Assembly (NCBI RefSeq): GCF_020171845.1
Contig: NZ_JAIVAM010000014.1
Coordinates: forward strand, 1-64,000
Length of the DNA: 64,000 nucleotides
DNA from: Cytobacillus kochii
Lineage (GTDB): Bacteria > Bacillota > Bacilli > Bacillales > Cytobacillaceae
Direction of reading: 5' to 3'
Numbering within the stretch: position 1 is the stretch's first letter; each line of letters opens with the position of its first letter. Positions 10,276 to 19,768 of the stretch are shown one piece after another. The translations under genes were made by a program, and so were the position numbers. Under the pieces are notes generated by a model, which was not told the origin of the DNA, made no database searches, and worked only from the letters and a program-made list of their open reading frames with translations.

Positions 10276-11733
10276 ATGTCAAGTGATATTCGTGTACGCT
10301 ATGCACCAAGTCCAACGGGACATTTGCATATTGGTAATGCGCGTACAGCTTTGTTTAATTATTTATTTGCTCGTAGTAAAAATGGTAAATTCATCATTCG
10401 TATAGAAGATACAGATAAAAAACGTAATATTGAGGGCGGAGAAGAGAGTCAATTAAAATACTTACAATGGCTTGGTTTAGACTGGGATGAAAGTATTGAT
10501 AAAGATGGTGGATACGGCCCGTACCGTCAATCAGAAAGAAACGAAATTTACAAAAAGTATTATCAACAGTTACTTGATAGTGGACAAGCTTATAAGTGTT
10601 ATTGTACTGAAGAAGAGTTAGAAGCTGAACGTGAGGCGCAAATGGCTAAAGGTGAAACGCCGATTTACTCTGGAAAGTGCAGACATTTATCAGACGATGA
10701 TCGCCAACAACTCGAAGCTGAAGGAAGAAAACCGAGTATTCGTTTTCTTGTCCCACAAGGAAAAGTATATGCATTCAATGATATGGTTAAAGGAGAAGTG
10801 TCATTTGAGTCAGATGGCATAGGTGATCATGTAATTGTTAAAAAAGACGGGACACCGACATATAATTTTGCTGTAGCCATAGATGATTATTTAATGAAAA
10901 TCTCTCATGTATTACGTGGAGATGATCATATTTCAAATACACCCAAACAAATTATGATTTATGAGGCGCTTGGCTTCCAAGTACCTGTATTTGGTCACAT
11001 GACGCTAATAGTGAATGAAAGTCGTAAAAAATTAAGTAAACGTGATGAGTCAATCATTCAATTCATTGAACAATACGAAGAGCTAGGTTACTTGCCTGAA
11101 GCTTTGTTTAACTTTATCGCTTTACTTGGTTGGTCTCCGAGTGGAGAGGAAGAATTATTCTCCAAAGATGAGCTAATTGAAATCTTTGATGAGTCAAGAT
11201 TATCTAAGTCACCGGCTTTATTCGATATGCAGAAGCTTGCTCATATTAATGCGCAGTACATGAAAAAGTTAGATGGTGACCAGTTACTTGCTTTAACGTT
11301 ACCTCATTTTAAAAAAGCAGGCAAAGTAGGAGATAATCCTTCTGAGGATGAGTTACAATGGTTAAAGAAATTAGTTGTGTTGCTGCAAGAGAAAATGAGT
11401 TATGGTGCGCAAGTCATTGAACTAAGTGAATTATTCTTTGTTCAGGATATCGAAGTTGAATCAGAAGCAAGCGAAGTTTTAGCTGAAGAGCAAGTACCGG
11501 AAGTGTTGACTGCTTTCTTACATGAAGTAGAGGCGCTTGAGGTATTTGAAGCTGATCAAATAAAGGCGGCAATGAAGTCAGTACAGAAAGCGACAGGACA
11601 TAAAGGGAAAAAATTATTTATGCCGATTCGCTCAGCAACAACGGGGCAGACACATGGTCCAGACCTACCGAAAGCAATGGAGTTATTAGGTAGGGAAACT
11701 GTAAAAATTCGCCTACAGCGTATTTTAGGTTAA
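10276..11733 (+). CDS. gltX: Glutamyl-tRNA synthetase
   Basis: GltX charges tRNA-Glu and, in bacilli that lack GlnRS, also tRNA-Gln, which is then amidated; that second role is inferred from the lineage. The 485-residue class I synthetase shows the HIGH signature in [14 protein letters not shown] (residues 11-24) and the KMSKS equivalent KKLSKRDES (about 252-260), followed by the anticodon-binding domain. The start ATG follows TGAAGGAGGATCATC. It has its own promoter and precedes the T-box-controlled cysE-cysS genes. Confidence 0.98.
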   Translation: MSSDIRVRYAPSPTGHLHIGNARTALFNYLFARSKNGKFIIRIEDTDKKRNIEGGEESQLKYLQWLGLDWDESIDKDGGYGPYRQSERNEIYKKYYQQLLDSGQAYKCYCTEEELEAEREAQMAKGETPIYSGKCRHLSDDDRQQLEAEGRKPSIRFLVPQGKVYAFNDMVKGEVSFESDGIGDHVIVKKDGTPTYNFAVAIDDYLMKISHVLRGDDHISNTPKQIMIYEALGFQVPVFGHMTLIVNESRKKLSKRDESIIQFIEQYEELGYLPEALFNFIALLGWSPSGEEELFSKDELIEIFDESRLSKSPALFDMQKLAHINAQYMKKLDGDQLLALTLPHFKKAGKVGDNPSEDELQWLKKLVVLLQEKMSYGAQVIELSELFFVQDIEVESEASEVLAEEQVPEVLTAFLHEVEALEVFEADQIKAAMKSVQKATGHKGKKLFMPIRSATTGQTHGPDLPKAMELLGRETVKIRLQRILG

Positions 11734-11810
11734 CATATCGGTAAAAATATAATATAGTATAGAATATTAACGTATAAATATTTAGAAAATCATTATAGAT
11801 GCTAAATCAT

Positions 11811-12052
11811 TGAAGAGGAAAAGTAAGAGTAATGACTGTTTATTAGAGAGAACCATCATCGGCTGAAAGTGGTTTAAACCTCTCATTCTCTGAAGTGCCC
11901 CTCTGAGTCCTGTTTCGAACCTTTATAGTAGAAATAGGCGGTTACCTTCCCGTTAACGAGGCAGAGTTGGAGCTTTTATTATATGAAAGCTTAAACAGAG
12001 TGGAACCGCGTGTAAACGTCTCTGTCTATTTTAGACAGGGGCGTTTTTTATT
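11811..12052 (+). promoter_or_regulatory. T-box leader controlling cysE-cysS, likely tRNA-Cys sensing
   Basis: The 441-bp gap between gltX and cysE holds a T-box riboswitch. The T-box core AACAGAGTGGAACCGCG lies at 11994-12010, close to the AGGGTGGNACCGCG consensus. It is followed by a terminator (12014-12050), a long stem I region (about 11820-11950) and an antiterminator that uses the T-box core. A TGC triplet at 11896-11898 in the likely specifier loop fits cysteine, as expected from cysE and cysS downstream. The inferred mechanism is that uncharged tRNA-Cys stabilises the antiterminator and raises expression. Confidence 0.9.
12014..12050 (+). terminator. T-box terminator hairpin
   Basis: AACGTCTCTGTCT pairs with AGACAGGGGCGTT around an ATTTT loop and ends in a T run. 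It competes with the antiterminator formed around the T-box core immediately upstream. Confidence 0.88.
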
Positions 12053-12174
12053 TATAGATATGTTATTTGTTTTCTGGTGATAAGGACCCACCAAAAGAGA
12101 GAATGTAATCACTGTTACTTTTGTTGTTTTTATTATACGAGAAAAATGCTATTTAAAGACTGGAGGGAGAGAGC

Positions 12175-12825
12175 ATGTTTAAAAGAATGAAGGAAGATAT
12201 AGATGTTGTGTTTGAACAGGATCCTGCCGCAAGAAGTGTTTTTGAAGTAGTGTTAACCTACTCAGGATTACATGCGATTTGGAATCATCGTATTGCACAC
12301 AGTCTTTATAAAAATAAATTTTTCTTCCTTGCAAGGTTGGTTTCGCAAATTAGTCGTTTTTTTACTGGGATAGAAATTCACCCTGGGGCGAAAATAGGCC
12401 GTCGATTTTTTATTGATCACGGGATGGGTGTTGTTATTGGAGAGACATGCGAGATTGGAGATAATGTCACTGTCTATCAAGGTGTAACACTTGGGGGAAC
12501 AGGGAAAGAAAAAGGCAAAAGACATCCAACGATTAAGGATAATGCTCTTATTGCTACAGGGGCAAAAGTGCTTGGATCCATTACAATTGGGGAAAACTCA
12601 AAAATAGGTGCCGGCTCAGTTGTTTTACATGAAGTGCCACCTAATTCAACGGTTGTTGGTATACCTGGTAAGGTAAAAATCCAAGATGGCGTCAAAGTAA
12701 CGAAAGATTTAAATCATACAGACTTACCAGATCCCATTTCTGATCGCTTTAAAGAGCTAGAAAATGAGTTAGAGCACGTGAAAAAAGAGTTTGAACAACT
12801 GAAAGCTGAAAGGAGCCACTCATAA
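12175..12825 (+). CDS. cysE: Serine O-acetyltransferase
   Basis: CysE acetylates L-serine with acetyl-CoA, the first step of cysteine synthesis. The 216-residue product has an N-terminal helical region followed by a left-handed beta-helix of hexapeptide repeats. The catalytic segment [13 protein letters not shown] (about 76-88) and the CoA-side [16 protein letters not shown] stretch (about 103-118) are present. A short charged C-terminal tail follows the usual end of the helix. The gene lies behind the T-box leader and shares one base with cysS (TAATG), so supply and use of cysteine are co-regulated. Confidence 0.96.
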   Translation: MFKRMKEDIDVVFEQDPAARSVFEVVLTYSGLHAIWNHRIAHSLYKNKFFFLARLVSQISRFFTGIEIHPGAKIGRRFFIDHGMGVVIGETCEIGDNVTVYQGVTLGGTGKEKGKRHPTIKDNALIATGAKVLGSITIGENSKIGAGSVVLHEVPPNSTVVGIPGKVKIQDGVKVTKDLNHTDLPDPISDRFKELENELEHVKKEFEQLKAERSHS

Positions 12826-14225
12826 TGGCGATTCAATTATATAATACGTTAACAAGAAAAAAAGAGCCGTTTATCCCGTTAGAAGAGGGTAAAGTAAAGA
12901 TGTATGTTTGTGGACCTACTGTATACAATTATATTCATATAGGAAATGCTCGCCCTGCAATTGTGTTCGATACAGTGAGGAGATATTTGGAGTATCGCGG
13001 ATATGATGTGAATTTTGTGTCAAATTTCACAGATGTCGATGATAAATTAATCCGCACGGCCAAAGAACTAGGTGAAGAGGTGCCGGAAATTGCGGAGAGA
13101 TTTATTGAAGCGTATTTTGAAGATGTATCGGCATTAGGCTGCAAAAAAGCAGACACACACCCGAGAGTAACAGAAAATATGGATACGATTATTGATTTTA
13201 TCCAAGCGCTGATTGATAAAGGTTTTGCCTATGAATCAGAAGGAGATGTGTACTACCATACACGAAAGTTTGAAGAGTATGGCAAGCTTTCTCATCAATC
13301 GATTGATGAGTTAAAGTTAGGCAATCGTATTGCTGTTGGTGAGAAGAAGAAAGACGCACTTGATTTCGTCCTTTGGAAAGCGGCGAAGGAAGGTGAAATT
13401 AAATGGGATAGTCCTTGGGGGGCGGGTCGCCCAGGGTGGCATATTGAGTGCTCCGCTATGGCTCGTAAATATCTAGGTGACACGATTGATATTCATGCGG
13501 GAGGACAAGATTTATCATTTCCTCACCATGAGAATGAAATTGCACAGTCAGAGGCAGTGACAGGTAAAACCTTCGCTCGTTACTGGATGCATAATGGCTA
13601 TATTAATATTGATAACGAGAAAATGTCTAAATCACTCGGTAATTTCGTCTTGGTACACGATATTATTAAGAAGCACAATCCGCAAGTGTTAAGGTTCTTC
13701 ATGTTAGCAGTGCATTATCGTAATCAAATTAACTATAATGAAGAATTGCTGGAAAATACAAAAGCGGGTTATGAGCGTATTAAAGCATCGTATGAGAATT
13801 TAAAACATCGTAAAGAGGCGAGTAGTGAGTTAACAGAAAATAACCAAGAATGGTTAGAGAAAATTGGTGATTTACAAAAGCAATTCATCACAGATATGGA
13901 TGATGATTTTAACACGGCAAATGCCATCTCTATTGTATTTGAATTATCAAAACAAGCGAATTATTATTTGATGGAAAAGAATACATCCACTGCTGTAATT
14001 GATGCATTTATGACTCAATTCGAGGATTTCTTCGATGTACTTGGACTATCGTTAGAGGATGAGCCAGAACTGCTAGATGAGGAAGTGGATCAATTGATAG
14101 CCGATCGGATTCAAGCAAGAAAAGATCGCAATTTCCAATTAGCTGATCAAATTCGTGATCAATTAAAAGAAATGAATATTATTCTTGAGGATACAGCTCA
14201 AGGAACAAGATGGAAAAGAGGATAA
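12825..14225 (+). CDS. cysS: Cysteinyl-tRNA synthetase
   Basis: CysS charges tRNA-Cys. The 466-residue class I synthetase carries the zinc ligand cysteine in [10 protein letters not shown] (about 28), HIGH in IHIGNARP, the second zinc ligand region GWHIECSAM (about 205-213), [15 protein letters not shown] and KMSKS in [10 protein letters not shown] (about 265-274). The start ATG overlaps the cysE stop by one base, with AAAGGAGCC upstream. It is governed by the T-box leader. Confidence 0.97.
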   Translation: MAIQLYNTLTRKKEPFIPLEEGKVKMYVCGPTVYNYIHIGNARPAIVFDTVRRYLEYRGYDVNFVSNFTDVDDKLIRTAKELGEEVPEIAERFIEAYFEDVSALGCKKADTHPRVTENMDTIIDFIQALIDKGFAYESEGDVYYHTRKFEEYGKLSHQSIDELKLGNRIAVGEKKKDALDFVLWKAAKEGEIKWDSPWGAGRPGWHIECSAMARKYLGDTIDIHAGGQDLSFPHHENEIAQSEAVTGKTFARYWMHNGYINIDNEKMSKSLGNFVLVHDIIKKHNPQVLRFFMLAVHYRNQINYNEELLENTKAGYERIKASYENLKHRKEASSELTENNQEWLEKIGDLQKQFITDMDDDFNTANAISIVFELSKQANYYLMEKNTSTAVIDAFMTQFEDFFDVLGLSLEDEPELLDEEVDQLIADRIQARKDRNFQLADQIRDQLKEMNIILEDTAQGTRWKRG

Positions 14226-14230
14226 GAGAG

Positions 14231-14656
14231 ATGCTTTCATACGAAGAAAATCTTAATCCTAAACAATTAAACAGTCTCGCCCTTGCTTATATGGGCGATG
14301 CTGTTTATGAACAATACGTACGTCAGGACCTATTACAAAAAGGTAATATAAGGCCACATCAGTTGCATAAGGCAGCAACGAAATATGTATCTGCTAAAGC
14401 ACAATCAAAAGTGATTCATGCATTTTTGGACGAGGGCGTTTTATCAGAAGAAGAAGAGGCGGTAGTAAGACGGGGGAGAAATGCTAAATCTGGCACCATT
14501 CCGAAAAACACCGATGTACAAACTTATCGTTATAGTACTGCGTTCGAAGCATTGATAGGTTTCTTATATTTATCTAAACGAGTAGAGCGGTTAGAAGAGT
14601 TAGTAGTAAAAGCATTTAAGTGGACTGAGGATAGGAAGGAGGAGAGCAAGAAATGA
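14231..14656 (+). CDS. mrnC: Mini-ribonuclease 3 (MrnC), 23S rRNA maturation
   Basis: Mini-III is an RNase III-type nuclease without the double-stranded-RNA-binding domain; it trims the ends of 23S precursor rRNA. The protein has the family signature AYMGDAVYE and the second acidic motif [12 protein letters not shown], with [14 protein letters not shown] between. I choose ATG at 14231 (141 residues) because AAGAGGAT is well spaced before it and the N-terminus then fits relatives; ATG at 14210, seven codons upstream and inside cysS, is the alternative. It overlaps rlmB by four bases. Confidence 0.93.
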   Translation: MLSYEENLNPKQLNSLALAYMGDAVYEQYVRQDLLQKGNIRPHQLHKAATKYVSAKAQSKVIHAFLDEGVLSEEEEAVVRRGRNAKSGTIPKNTDVQTYRYSTAFEALIGFLYLSKRVERLEELVVKAFKWTEDRKEESKK

Positions 14657-15396
14657 GTCATGATTTCATTATTGGTAAAAACGCTGTAATCGAGGCACTT
14701 AAGTCAGAGCGTGATATGAATAAAATTATGGTTGCGGAAGGCTCTCAAAAAGGGCAAATGCAGCAAGTGGTTGGAATGGCGAAGGAAGCGGGTGTGCTGG
14801 TTCAATTTGTACCGAAAAAGAAATTGGATCAAATGGAGCTAGGGAATCATCAAGGTGTGGTTGCTCAAGTAGCTGCCTATCAATATGCCGAGTTAGATGA
14901 CCTATTTAAAAAGGCAGAAAACAGTGGACAAGCTCCCTTCTTTCTTCTATTGGATGAGATTGAAGATCCTCATAATCTAGGCTCGATTATGAGAACTGCT
15001 GATGCTGTAGGTGCGCATGGGATTATTATTCCAAAAAGGCGTGCGGTTGGTTTAACAGCAACAGTGGCTAAAGCTTCAACGGGAGCGATTGAACATATTC
15101 CTGTTGCTCGTGTTACGAACTTAGCAAGAACGATTGATGAATTAAAAGAACGAGGCGTTTGGATTGCGGGTACAGATGCTAGCGGTAAACAGGATTATCG
15201 CCAATTGGATGGAGTGATGCCCATCGGATTAGTCATTGGTAGTGAAGGGAAAGGAATGGGAAGACTGATTAGAGATAAATGTGATTTTCTTATCAGCTTA
15301 CCAATGGCTGGAAAAGTAACATCTTTAAATGCTTCAGTCGCTGCTGCTTTGTTGATGTATGAAGTCTACCGCAAACGCTCTCCGATTGAGCGATAA
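14653..15396 (+). CDS. rlmB: 23S rRNA 2'-O-ribose methyltransferase RlmB (TrmH family)
   Basis: A SPOUT methyltransferase that methylates a guanosine ribose in the peptidyl-transferase region of 23S rRNA. The 247-residue protein has an N-terminal L30e-like substrate-binding domain (about 1-75) and the SPOUT motifs [19 protein letters not shown] (about 100-118), IGSEGKGM (about 195) and [19 protein letters not shown] (about 214-232), which form the trefoil knot. Co-location with mrnC and rae1 makes an rRNA/RNA processing cluster. Ends in TAATG, overlapping the next gene. Confidence 0.95.
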   Translation: MSHDFIIGKNAVIEALKSERDMNKIMVAEGSQKGQMQQVVGMAKEAGVLVQFVPKKKLDQMELGNHQGVVAQVAAYQYAELDDLFKKAENSGQAPFFLLLDEIEDPHNLGSIMRTADAVGAHGIIIPKRRAVGLTATVAKASTGAIEHIPVARVTNLARTIDELKERGVWIAGTDASGKQDYRQLDGVMPIGLVIGSEGKGMGRLIRDKCDFLISLPMAGKVTSLNASVAAALLMYEVYRKRSPIER

Positions 15397-15905
15397 TGAT
15401 GAATATCCTTCTTGTTGACGGATACAATATCATCGGTGCCTGGCCAGAGCTTCAACTTCTTAAAAATAAGGATTTAGAAGCAGCCAGGGACCTGCTGGTA
15501 GAAAAGATGGCTGAATATCAAGGGTATTCCGGTTACCGAGTCATAGTTGTCTTTGATGCCCATTACGTAAAAGGGACAGAAAGAAAATTTAAGAATTATA
15601 ATGTTGAAGTTATTTTTACACGTACAAACGAAACCGCAGATGAACGTATTGAAAAGCTAGCGATTGTGTTAAATAATATCAAAACACAAATCTATGTAGC
15701 TACTTCAGATTTTACAGAGCAGAGAGTCATCTTTGCTCAAGGTGCGTTAAGAAAGTCAGCCCGAGAATTACACAATGAAATGAATCATATCGAAAAACAA
15801 ATTGACAAAAAAGTAAAGAAAAGCCAGGAAAATAAGCCAGTGTCTAAAATCCCATTAAGTGATGAAATCGTTGAAATTTTCGAAAAATGGCGCAGAGAAC
15901 GTTAA
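15396..15905 (+). CDS. rae1: Rae1 (YacP), ribosome-associated NYN-domain endoribonuclease
   Basis: Rae1 cleaves certain mRNAs in the ribosomal A site. The product is 168-169 residues and opens with the NYN/PIN signature ILLVDGYNIIGAW, with conserved acidic residues further on (VVFDAHYVKG, ETADERIEKL, ATSDFTEQ). Two consecutive ATG codons at 15396 and 15399 are possible; homologues favour the second, while the first overlaps the rlmB stop. No strong ribosome binding site is seen, so translational coupling to rlmB is likely. Confidence 0.92.
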   Translation: MMNILLVDGYNIIGAWPELQLLKNKDLEAARDLLVEKMAEYQGYSGYRVIVVFDAHYVKGTERKFKNYNVEVIFTRTNETADERIEKLAIVLNNIKTQIYVATSDFTEQRVIFAQGALRKSARELHNEMNHIEKQIDKKVKKSQENKPVSKIPLSDEIVEIFEKWRRER

Positions 15906-15913
15906 ATGATTGG

Positions 15914-15943
15914 TTGACGCTGGAAAATACCCTACTGTATAAT
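15914..15943 (+). promoter_or_regulatory. Sigma-A promoter of sigH
   Basis: TTGACG (15914-15919), 18-bp spacer and a perfect TATAAT (15938-15943). It sits in the 74-bp gap before sigH and begins just after the rae1 stop codon. In Bacillus subtilis the comparable promoter is repressed by AbrB; no site can be assigned here. Confidence 0.75.
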
Positions 15944-15979
15944 ATTTCTAACCATGCTTGTACGGTCGGAGGGATCAAG

Positions 15980-16636
15980 ATGAGTATCGACTTCAGGACA
16001 AAAGCTGAAAAGCATTCTTTATACGTGCAACTCGAAGATGAAGAAGTAATTGAATTAGTGCATAAAGGTGAAAGTGAAGCGCTAGATTATTTGATCCATA
16101 AGTATCGAAACTTCGTGCGTGCAAAGGCGAGGTCTTATTTCCTCATTGGCGCCGACAAGGAAGATATTGTGCAGGAGGGAATGATTGGTCTTTATAAGGC
16201 CATTCGAGATTTTAAGGAGGACAAGTTGTCTTCCTTCAAAGCATTTGCAGAATTATGTATCACAAGACAAATTATCACTGCAATTAAAACAGCAACAAGA
16301 CAGAAGCATATCCCATTGAATTCTTATGTATCGCTTGATAAGCCTATTTATGATGAGGAGTCAGATCGTACGTTAATGGATGTCATTTCTGGAGCGAAAG
16401 TGATGAACCCAGAAGAGTTAATTATTAATCAGGAAGAGTTTGACCACATCGAAGTAAAAATGTCTGAACTTTTGAGCGATTTGGAAAGAAAGGTGCTTGC
16501 CCTTTATTTAGATGGGCAATCATATCAAGAAATATCAGAAGAATTAAATCGTCATGTGAAGTCAATTGATAATGCTTTGCAAAGAGTGAAGAGAAAACTA
16601 GAGAGATATTTAGAAATAAGAGAATTCTCTTTATAA
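15980..16636 (+). CDS. sigH: RNA polymerase sigma-H factor, transition state and sporulation
   Basis: SigH directs genes for the transition phase, competence and sporulation onset. The 218-residue protein contains region 2 (YRNFVRAKARSYFLIGADKEDIVQEGMIGLYKAIRDF, given here only by its ends, about residues 43-80) and region 4 with the HTH YQEISEELNRHVKSIDNALQ (about 178-197). The ATG at 15980 follows GGAGGGATCAAG and matches the family N-terminus; a longer frame from 15887 would run through the promoter and is rejected. Confidence 0.97.
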   Translation: MSIDFRTKAEKHSLYVQLEDEEVIELVHKGESEALDYLIHKYRNFVRAKARSYFLIGADKEDIVQEGMIGLYKAIRDFKEDKLSSFKAFAELCITRQIITAIKTATRQKHIPLNSYVSLDKPIYDEESDRTLMDVISGAKVMNPEELIINQEEFDHIEVKMSELLSDLERKVLALYLDGQSYQEISEELNRHVKSIDNALQRVKRKLERYLEIREFSL

Positions 16637-16721
16637 CTACTATATGTTAATATATTATTTATGGGCATATGAGAACCATTTTCGATTGATAACAGTGGAA
16701 GTTTTCCTATTTTTGCTGTTA

Positions 16722-16750
16722 TTGACATGGATTATTGGCCATGGTAGAGT
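16722..16750 (+). promoter_or_regulatory. Putative promoter for rpmG-secE
   Basis: TTGACA (16722-16727), 17-bp spacer and TAGAGT (16745-16750). It lies about 35 bp ahead of rpmG. A GATAACAG/CTGTTATT stem at about 16687-16723 precedes it and may end the sigH transcript, although no T run follows. Confidence 0.6.
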
Positions 16751-16783
16751 TTTAATGGCATAAATGTCGAAGAGGTGTGAAAA

Positions 16784-16927
16784 ATGCCGAAAAAAGTGAT
16801 ACTAGCTTGTGCCGATTGTGGGACAAGAAATTACACTACCAATAGTAACAAAGGTAATGAGAGATTGGAATTAAAGAAATTTTGCAGTAAATGCAGTGCA
16901 CATACAGTTCATCGCGAAACAAAATAA
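16784..16927 (+). CDS. rpmG: Ribosomal protein bL33, zinc-binding (C+) form
   Basis: A 47-residue large-subunit protein. The translation begins [17 protein letters not shown] and ends HTVHRETK; both CxxC pairs are intact (C9/C12 and C34/C37), so this is the zinc-binding form. Bacilli often carry additional L33 genes elsewhere, some lacking the cysteines. The start ATG follows AGAGGTGTG. It directly precedes secE, as in Bacillus subtilis (rpmGB-secE-nusG). Confidence 0.95.
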   Translation: MPKKVILACADCGTRNYTTNSNKGNERLELKKFCSKCSAHTVHRETK

Positions 16928-17037
16928 TAGAGTAAAGAAGAGACAAAAAAGTAATAGAATGGCATTCAGGGGGATGTATTCTTAATCTACGCTTTTTTGT
17001 TAAAGGATATATCTCTTTAAAAGTTGGGGGTTAAGAA

Positions 17038-17220
17038 ATGGGACGCATCGTGAAGTTTTTCCGTGAAGTTGGACGTGAGATGAAAAAGGTTAGCTGGCCT
17101 ACAAAGAAAGAGCTAACGAAATATACGATCACAGTTATTGTCGTTGTTTTATTCTTTACGTTATTCTTTACTGTTGTTGATTTAGGTATTTCTGAATTGA
17201 TTCGTTTAATTCTTGAATAA
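17038..17220 (+). CDS. secE: Preprotein translocase subunit SecE
   Basis: The essential clamp subunit of the SecYEG channel. The 60-residue protein has the short Gram-positive form: an amphipathic N-terminal helix with the conserved EMKKVSWPTKKE motif (about 14-25) and one transmembrane helix (about 32-52). It starts with ATG after TTGGGGGTTAAGA. It is followed by a 211-bp gap before nusG. Confidence 0.96.
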   Translation: MGRIVKFFREVGREMKKVSWPTKKELTKYTITVIVVVLFFTLFFTVVDLGISELIRLILE

Positions 17221-17291
17221 CCCCTGAGCTTCCATGGTATAATGGATGATAACACAGGAACATTTGCAGGAGCCCGGTAACGGGTTTTTTC
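17213..17291 (+). promoter_or_regulatory. Promoter followed by intrinsic terminator in the secE-nusG gap
   Basis: A perfect TATAAT (17238-17243) with TTGAAT 19 bp upstream overlapping the secE end. About 30 bases further on is a CCCG-GTAA-CGGG hairpin followed by six T residues (17271-17291). The pair could make a very short transcript or act as an attenuator ahead of nusG. The remaining leader to 17431 shows no other clear element. Confidence 0.5.
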
Positions 17292-17431
17292 ATTTGGTCA
17301 AGAAAGGCCTAGTCCATTTGCTTAGGATTCGATTGGTTTCGTAATCCGTCAATTTAGACAAACAAGAGATGTCAGTCTTTCAAAAATAAAAATAGATTGC
17401 AGGGAGGGAAGGACGTTAAGTCCCCTTTGAT

Positions 17432-17965
17432 ATGGAAAAGAATTGGTATGTAGTACATACGTACTCAGGGTATGAGAATAAAGTAAAAGCAAACCTTGAA
17501 AAACGTGTGGAATCGATGGGCATGCAGGATAAAATTTTTAGAGTGGTTGTCCCAGAAGAAGAAGAAACAGATTTTAAGAATGGTAAGAAGAAAGTTGTAA
17601 AACGGAAGGTGTTCCCAGGTTATGTGTTGGTGGAGATTGTTATGACAGATGACTCTTGGTATGTAGTGCGTAACACACCTGGTGTAACGGGATTTGTTGG
17701 TTCAGCGGGTTCTGGCTCCAAACCGACTCCATTGTTGCCTGAAGAAGTGCAGGTCATTCTTAAACGTATGGGTGTTGAAGAAAAACGAATGGATGTAAAC
17801 TTCGAAGTTGGGGAAACGGTTCAAGTAAACGAAGGTCCATTTGCTAACTTTACTGGTTCTATTGAAGAAATCGATAAAGATAAAGCGAAAATCAAGGTGC
17901 TTGTAAATATGTTTGGAAGAGATACTCCGGTTGAATTAGATTTTTCGCAAATCGAAAAAATTTAA
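17432..17965 (+). CDS. nusG: Transcription elongation and termination factor NusG
   Basis: NusG binds RNA polymerase at the clamp and modulates pausing and termination. The 177-residue protein has the NGN domain (starting EKNWYVVHTYSGYE, residues 2-15) and a C-terminal KOW domain (VGETVQVNEGPFANFTGSIEEI, about 129-150, named by position). The N-terminal motif MEKNWYVVHT is typical of Bacillus. The start ATG lies in TTTGATATGG with a distant purine-rich GGAGGGAAGGA about 20 bases upstream. Confidence 0.97.
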   Translation: MEKNWYVVHTYSGYENKVKANLEKRVESMGMQDKIFRVVVPEEEETDFKNGKKKVVKRKVFPGYVLVEIVMTDDSWYVVRNTPGVTGFVGSAGSGSKPTPLLPEEVQVILKRMGVEEKRMDVNFEVGETVQVNEGPFANFTGSIEEIDKDKAKIKVLVNMFGRDTPVELDFSQIEKI

Positions 17966-18073
17966 CGGTCTTTCTCCCTTATATTTAACTAGGGAAAGTT
18001 GATTTTTGTATGACTTCGCCGTATCTAGCCATTGTCTTTCGCTTATGAGCTCTCCTATATTTTTGAAAAGAAC

Positions 18074-18102
18074 TTGAAATCGTCTTTGAAAAATGATAAT
18101 AT
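18074..18102 (+). promoter_or_regulatory. Putative promoter for rplK
   Basis: TTGAAA (18074-18079), 17-bp spacer and TAATAT (18097-18102) give a leader of about 130 bases before rplK. A hairpin CTTTCTCCCTT / AACTAGGGAAAG at about 17970-17999 follows nusG and may be a terminator. Confidence 0.6.
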
Positions 18103-18238
18103 TTCATAGGTCAGTATGTCTCAGAAGACGAGACCGGACATTGGACATTATTCTTTATGTTAATATAAAGAATTAACAGTTGAGTGGGAGGGGGAAAACC
18201 CCTATTACCACATCACGGACTTTAAGGAGGTGTGTCTC

Positions 18239-18664
18239 GTGGCTAAAAAAGTAATCAAACTTGTTAAATTGCAAATTCCTGCAGGTAAAGCAAATCCAGC
18301 ACCACCAGTTGGTCCTGCACTAGGTCAAGCCGGTGTTAATATCATGGGATTCTGTAAGGAATTTAATGCACGCACAGCTGAACAAGCTGGTCTAATTATT
18401 CCTGTTGAAATCACGGTATTTGAGGACCGTTCATTTACATTTATTACGAAAACTCCACCTGCTGCTGTATTGCTTAAGAAAGCGGCTGGTATTGAGTCTG
18501 GTTCTGGTGAACCAAACCGTAATAAAGTAGCAACAGTCAAGCGTGACAAGGTACGCGAGATTGCTGAAACAAAAATGCCTGATCTAAACGCTGCTAGTGT
18601 AGAAGCTGCTATGCGTATGGTTGAAGGTACTGCACGCAGCATGGGTATTGTCATCGAAGACTAA
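18239..18664 (+). CDS. rplK: Ribosomal protein uL11
   Basis: L11 forms the GTPase-associated centre with 23S rRNA and L10. From the GTG at 18239 the protein has 141 residues and begins [18 protein letters not shown]; the proline-rich [12 protein letters not shown] segment and the C-terminal RNA-binding domain with SGSGEPN are present. AAGGAGGTG at 18224-18232 is correctly spaced for this start; an in-frame GTG at 18230 lies inside the ribosome binding site and is rejected. Confidence 0.97.
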   Translation: MAKKVIKLVKLQIPAGKANPAPPVGPALGQAGVNIMGFCKEFNARTAEQAGLIIPVEITVFEDRSFTFITKTPPAAVLLKKAAGIESGSGEPNRNKVATVKRDKVREIAETKMPDLNAASVEAAMRMVEGTARSMGIVIED

Positions 18665-18700
18665 TACTATTTGCTATGTATGTATGATGATTGTTTCTAA

Positions 18701-18739
18701 AAAGGTTGCGATGCTGAATTAGGTTCACTCGCAACCTTT
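18701..18739 (+). other. Stem-loop in the rplK-rplA gap
   Basis: A perfect 11-bp stem, AAAGGTTGCGA (18701-18711) with TCGCAACCTTT (18729-18739), with a 17-base loop and no proper T run after it. It may be a processing site or a weak attenuator. Confidence 0.8.
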
Positions 18740-18751
18740 ATAATGTTCGGA

Positions 18752-18813
18752 CCTTGAGAAATTCTCGAGGGACCGACGTTTTGAGATGAGAGGCAAACGT
18801 GCTTTTCGTCGGT
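18752..18813 (+). other. Two further hairpins ahead of rplA
   Basis: CCT-TGAGAA/TTCTC-GAGG (18752-18770) forms a compact hairpin. ACCGACG (18772-18778) pairs with CGTCGGT (18807-18813), and inside it ACGTTT pairs with AAACGT. The second structure ends 18 bases before the rplA Shine-Dalgarno region (GGAGG at 18844), the kind of place where a ribosomal protein could regulate its own translation. An L1 autoregulatory site is a hypothesis only. Confidence 0.6.
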
Positions 18814-18856
18814 GGGAGGTTATTCCGCTAAAACCACATTCAAGGAGGAAATTAAA

Positions 18857-19555
18857 ATGGCTAAAAAAGGTAAGAAGTATGTAGAAGCTGCTAAACTTGT
18901 AGATAGCACAAAAGCTTACCCAGTTGCAGAAGCGATTGCTCTTGCAAAGAAAACAAACTTTGCTAAATTTGATGCAACAGTTGAAGTAGCTTTTCGTTTA
19001 GGTGTAGATCCTAAGAAAGCTGACCAACAAATTCGTGGAGCTGTCGTGCTTCCGAACGGTACTGGTAAAACTCAACGCGTGCTTGTATTTGCAAAAGGTG
19101 AAAAAGCGAAAGAAGCAGAAGCTGCGGGTGCAGACTATGTTGGAGATGCAGAATTCATCAACAAAATCAACCAAGGTTGGTTTGAGTTTGACGTAATCGT
19201 TGCTACTCCAGACATGATGGGTGAAGTTGGTAAACTTGGTCGTGTACTTGGACCAAAAGGTTTAATGCCAAACCCTAAAACAGGTACAGTTACATTTGAT
19301 GTAGAAAAAGCTGTTAATGAAATCAAAGCAGGTAAAGTTGAATACCGTGTAGAAAAAGCTGGTAACATTCACGTGCCTATCGGAAAAGTATCATTTGAAG
19401 ATGACAAGCTTGTTGAAAACTTCAACACAATCTTCGATACAATGATGAAAGCAAAACCTGCTGCAGCAAAAGGTACTTACATGAAAAACGTTTCTGTAAC
19501 TACTACTATGGGACCTGGTGTGAAAATCGACCCTTCTACAGCGGCAACAAAATAA
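18857..19555 (+). CDS. rplA: Ribosomal protein uL1
   Basis: L1 forms the mobile stalk that assists exit of deacylated tRNA and in many bacteria represses its own operon by binding mRNA. The 232-residue protein shows the conserved LPNGTGKT segment, the [20 protein letters not shown] motif (about 119-138) and the [14 protein letters not shown] region. ATG at 18857 follows AAGGAGGAAATTAAA; the longer frame from 18812 is rejected because it lacks homology. Confidence 0.97.
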   Translation: MAKKGKKYVEAAKLVDSTKAYPVAEAIALAKKTNFAKFDATVEVAFRLGVDPKKADQQIRGAVVLPNGTGKTQRVLVFAKGEKAKEAEAAGADYVGDAEFINKINQGWFEFDVIVATPDMMGEVGKLGRVLGPKGLMPNPKTGTVTFDVEKAVNEIKAGKVEYRVEKAGNIHVPIGKVSFEDDKLVENFNTIFDTMMKAKPAAAKGTYMKNVSVTTTMGPGVKIDPSTAATK

Positions 19556-19583
19556 TTAACCATTATTTGGTTTTTAAATAAAG

Positions 19584-19612
19584 TTGACATAGCAAAGTCC
19601 ATTCTGTAGAAT
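19584..19612 (+). promoter_or_regulatory. Sigma-A promoter of rplJL
   Basis: TTGACA (19584-19589), 17-bp spacer and TAGAAT (19607-19612). It begins 29 bases after the rplA stop and drives the L10 leader. Confidence 0.8.
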
Positions 19613-19645
19613 GAATCTTGTTATTATCATAACTTAATCATTTAT

Positions 19646-19768
19646 ACCGTAGACAGCAGGAGCCGATTGGGGCTTAATAACCTGCCGAGGTAATACGATA
19701 GATTTTAATTGCTTGAACGAGCTATTGTATACTTCCTCCATGTCTACCTTTGATATGGAGGTTTTTTA
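19646..19768 (+). promoter_or_regulatory. Ribosomal protein L10 leader (autoregulatory attenuator)
   Basis: The leader opens with CCGTAGACAGCAGGAGCCG and closes with GTCTAC; GTAGAC (19649-19654) pairs with GTCTAC (19742-19747). That closing helix is incompatible with a downstream terminator made from CCTCCAT and ATGGAGG followed by a T run (19735-19767). In this known class, L10 (with L12) binds the leader and favours termination, matching production of the stalk proteins to need. It lies directly ahead of rplJ. Confidence 0.85.
19735..19767 (+). terminator. Terminator hairpin of the L10 leader
   Basis: CCTCCAT (19736-19742) pairs with ATGGAGG (19755-19761) and six T residues follow. It shares bases with the basal helix of the L10 leader, so the two structures exclude one another. 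Confidence 0.82.
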
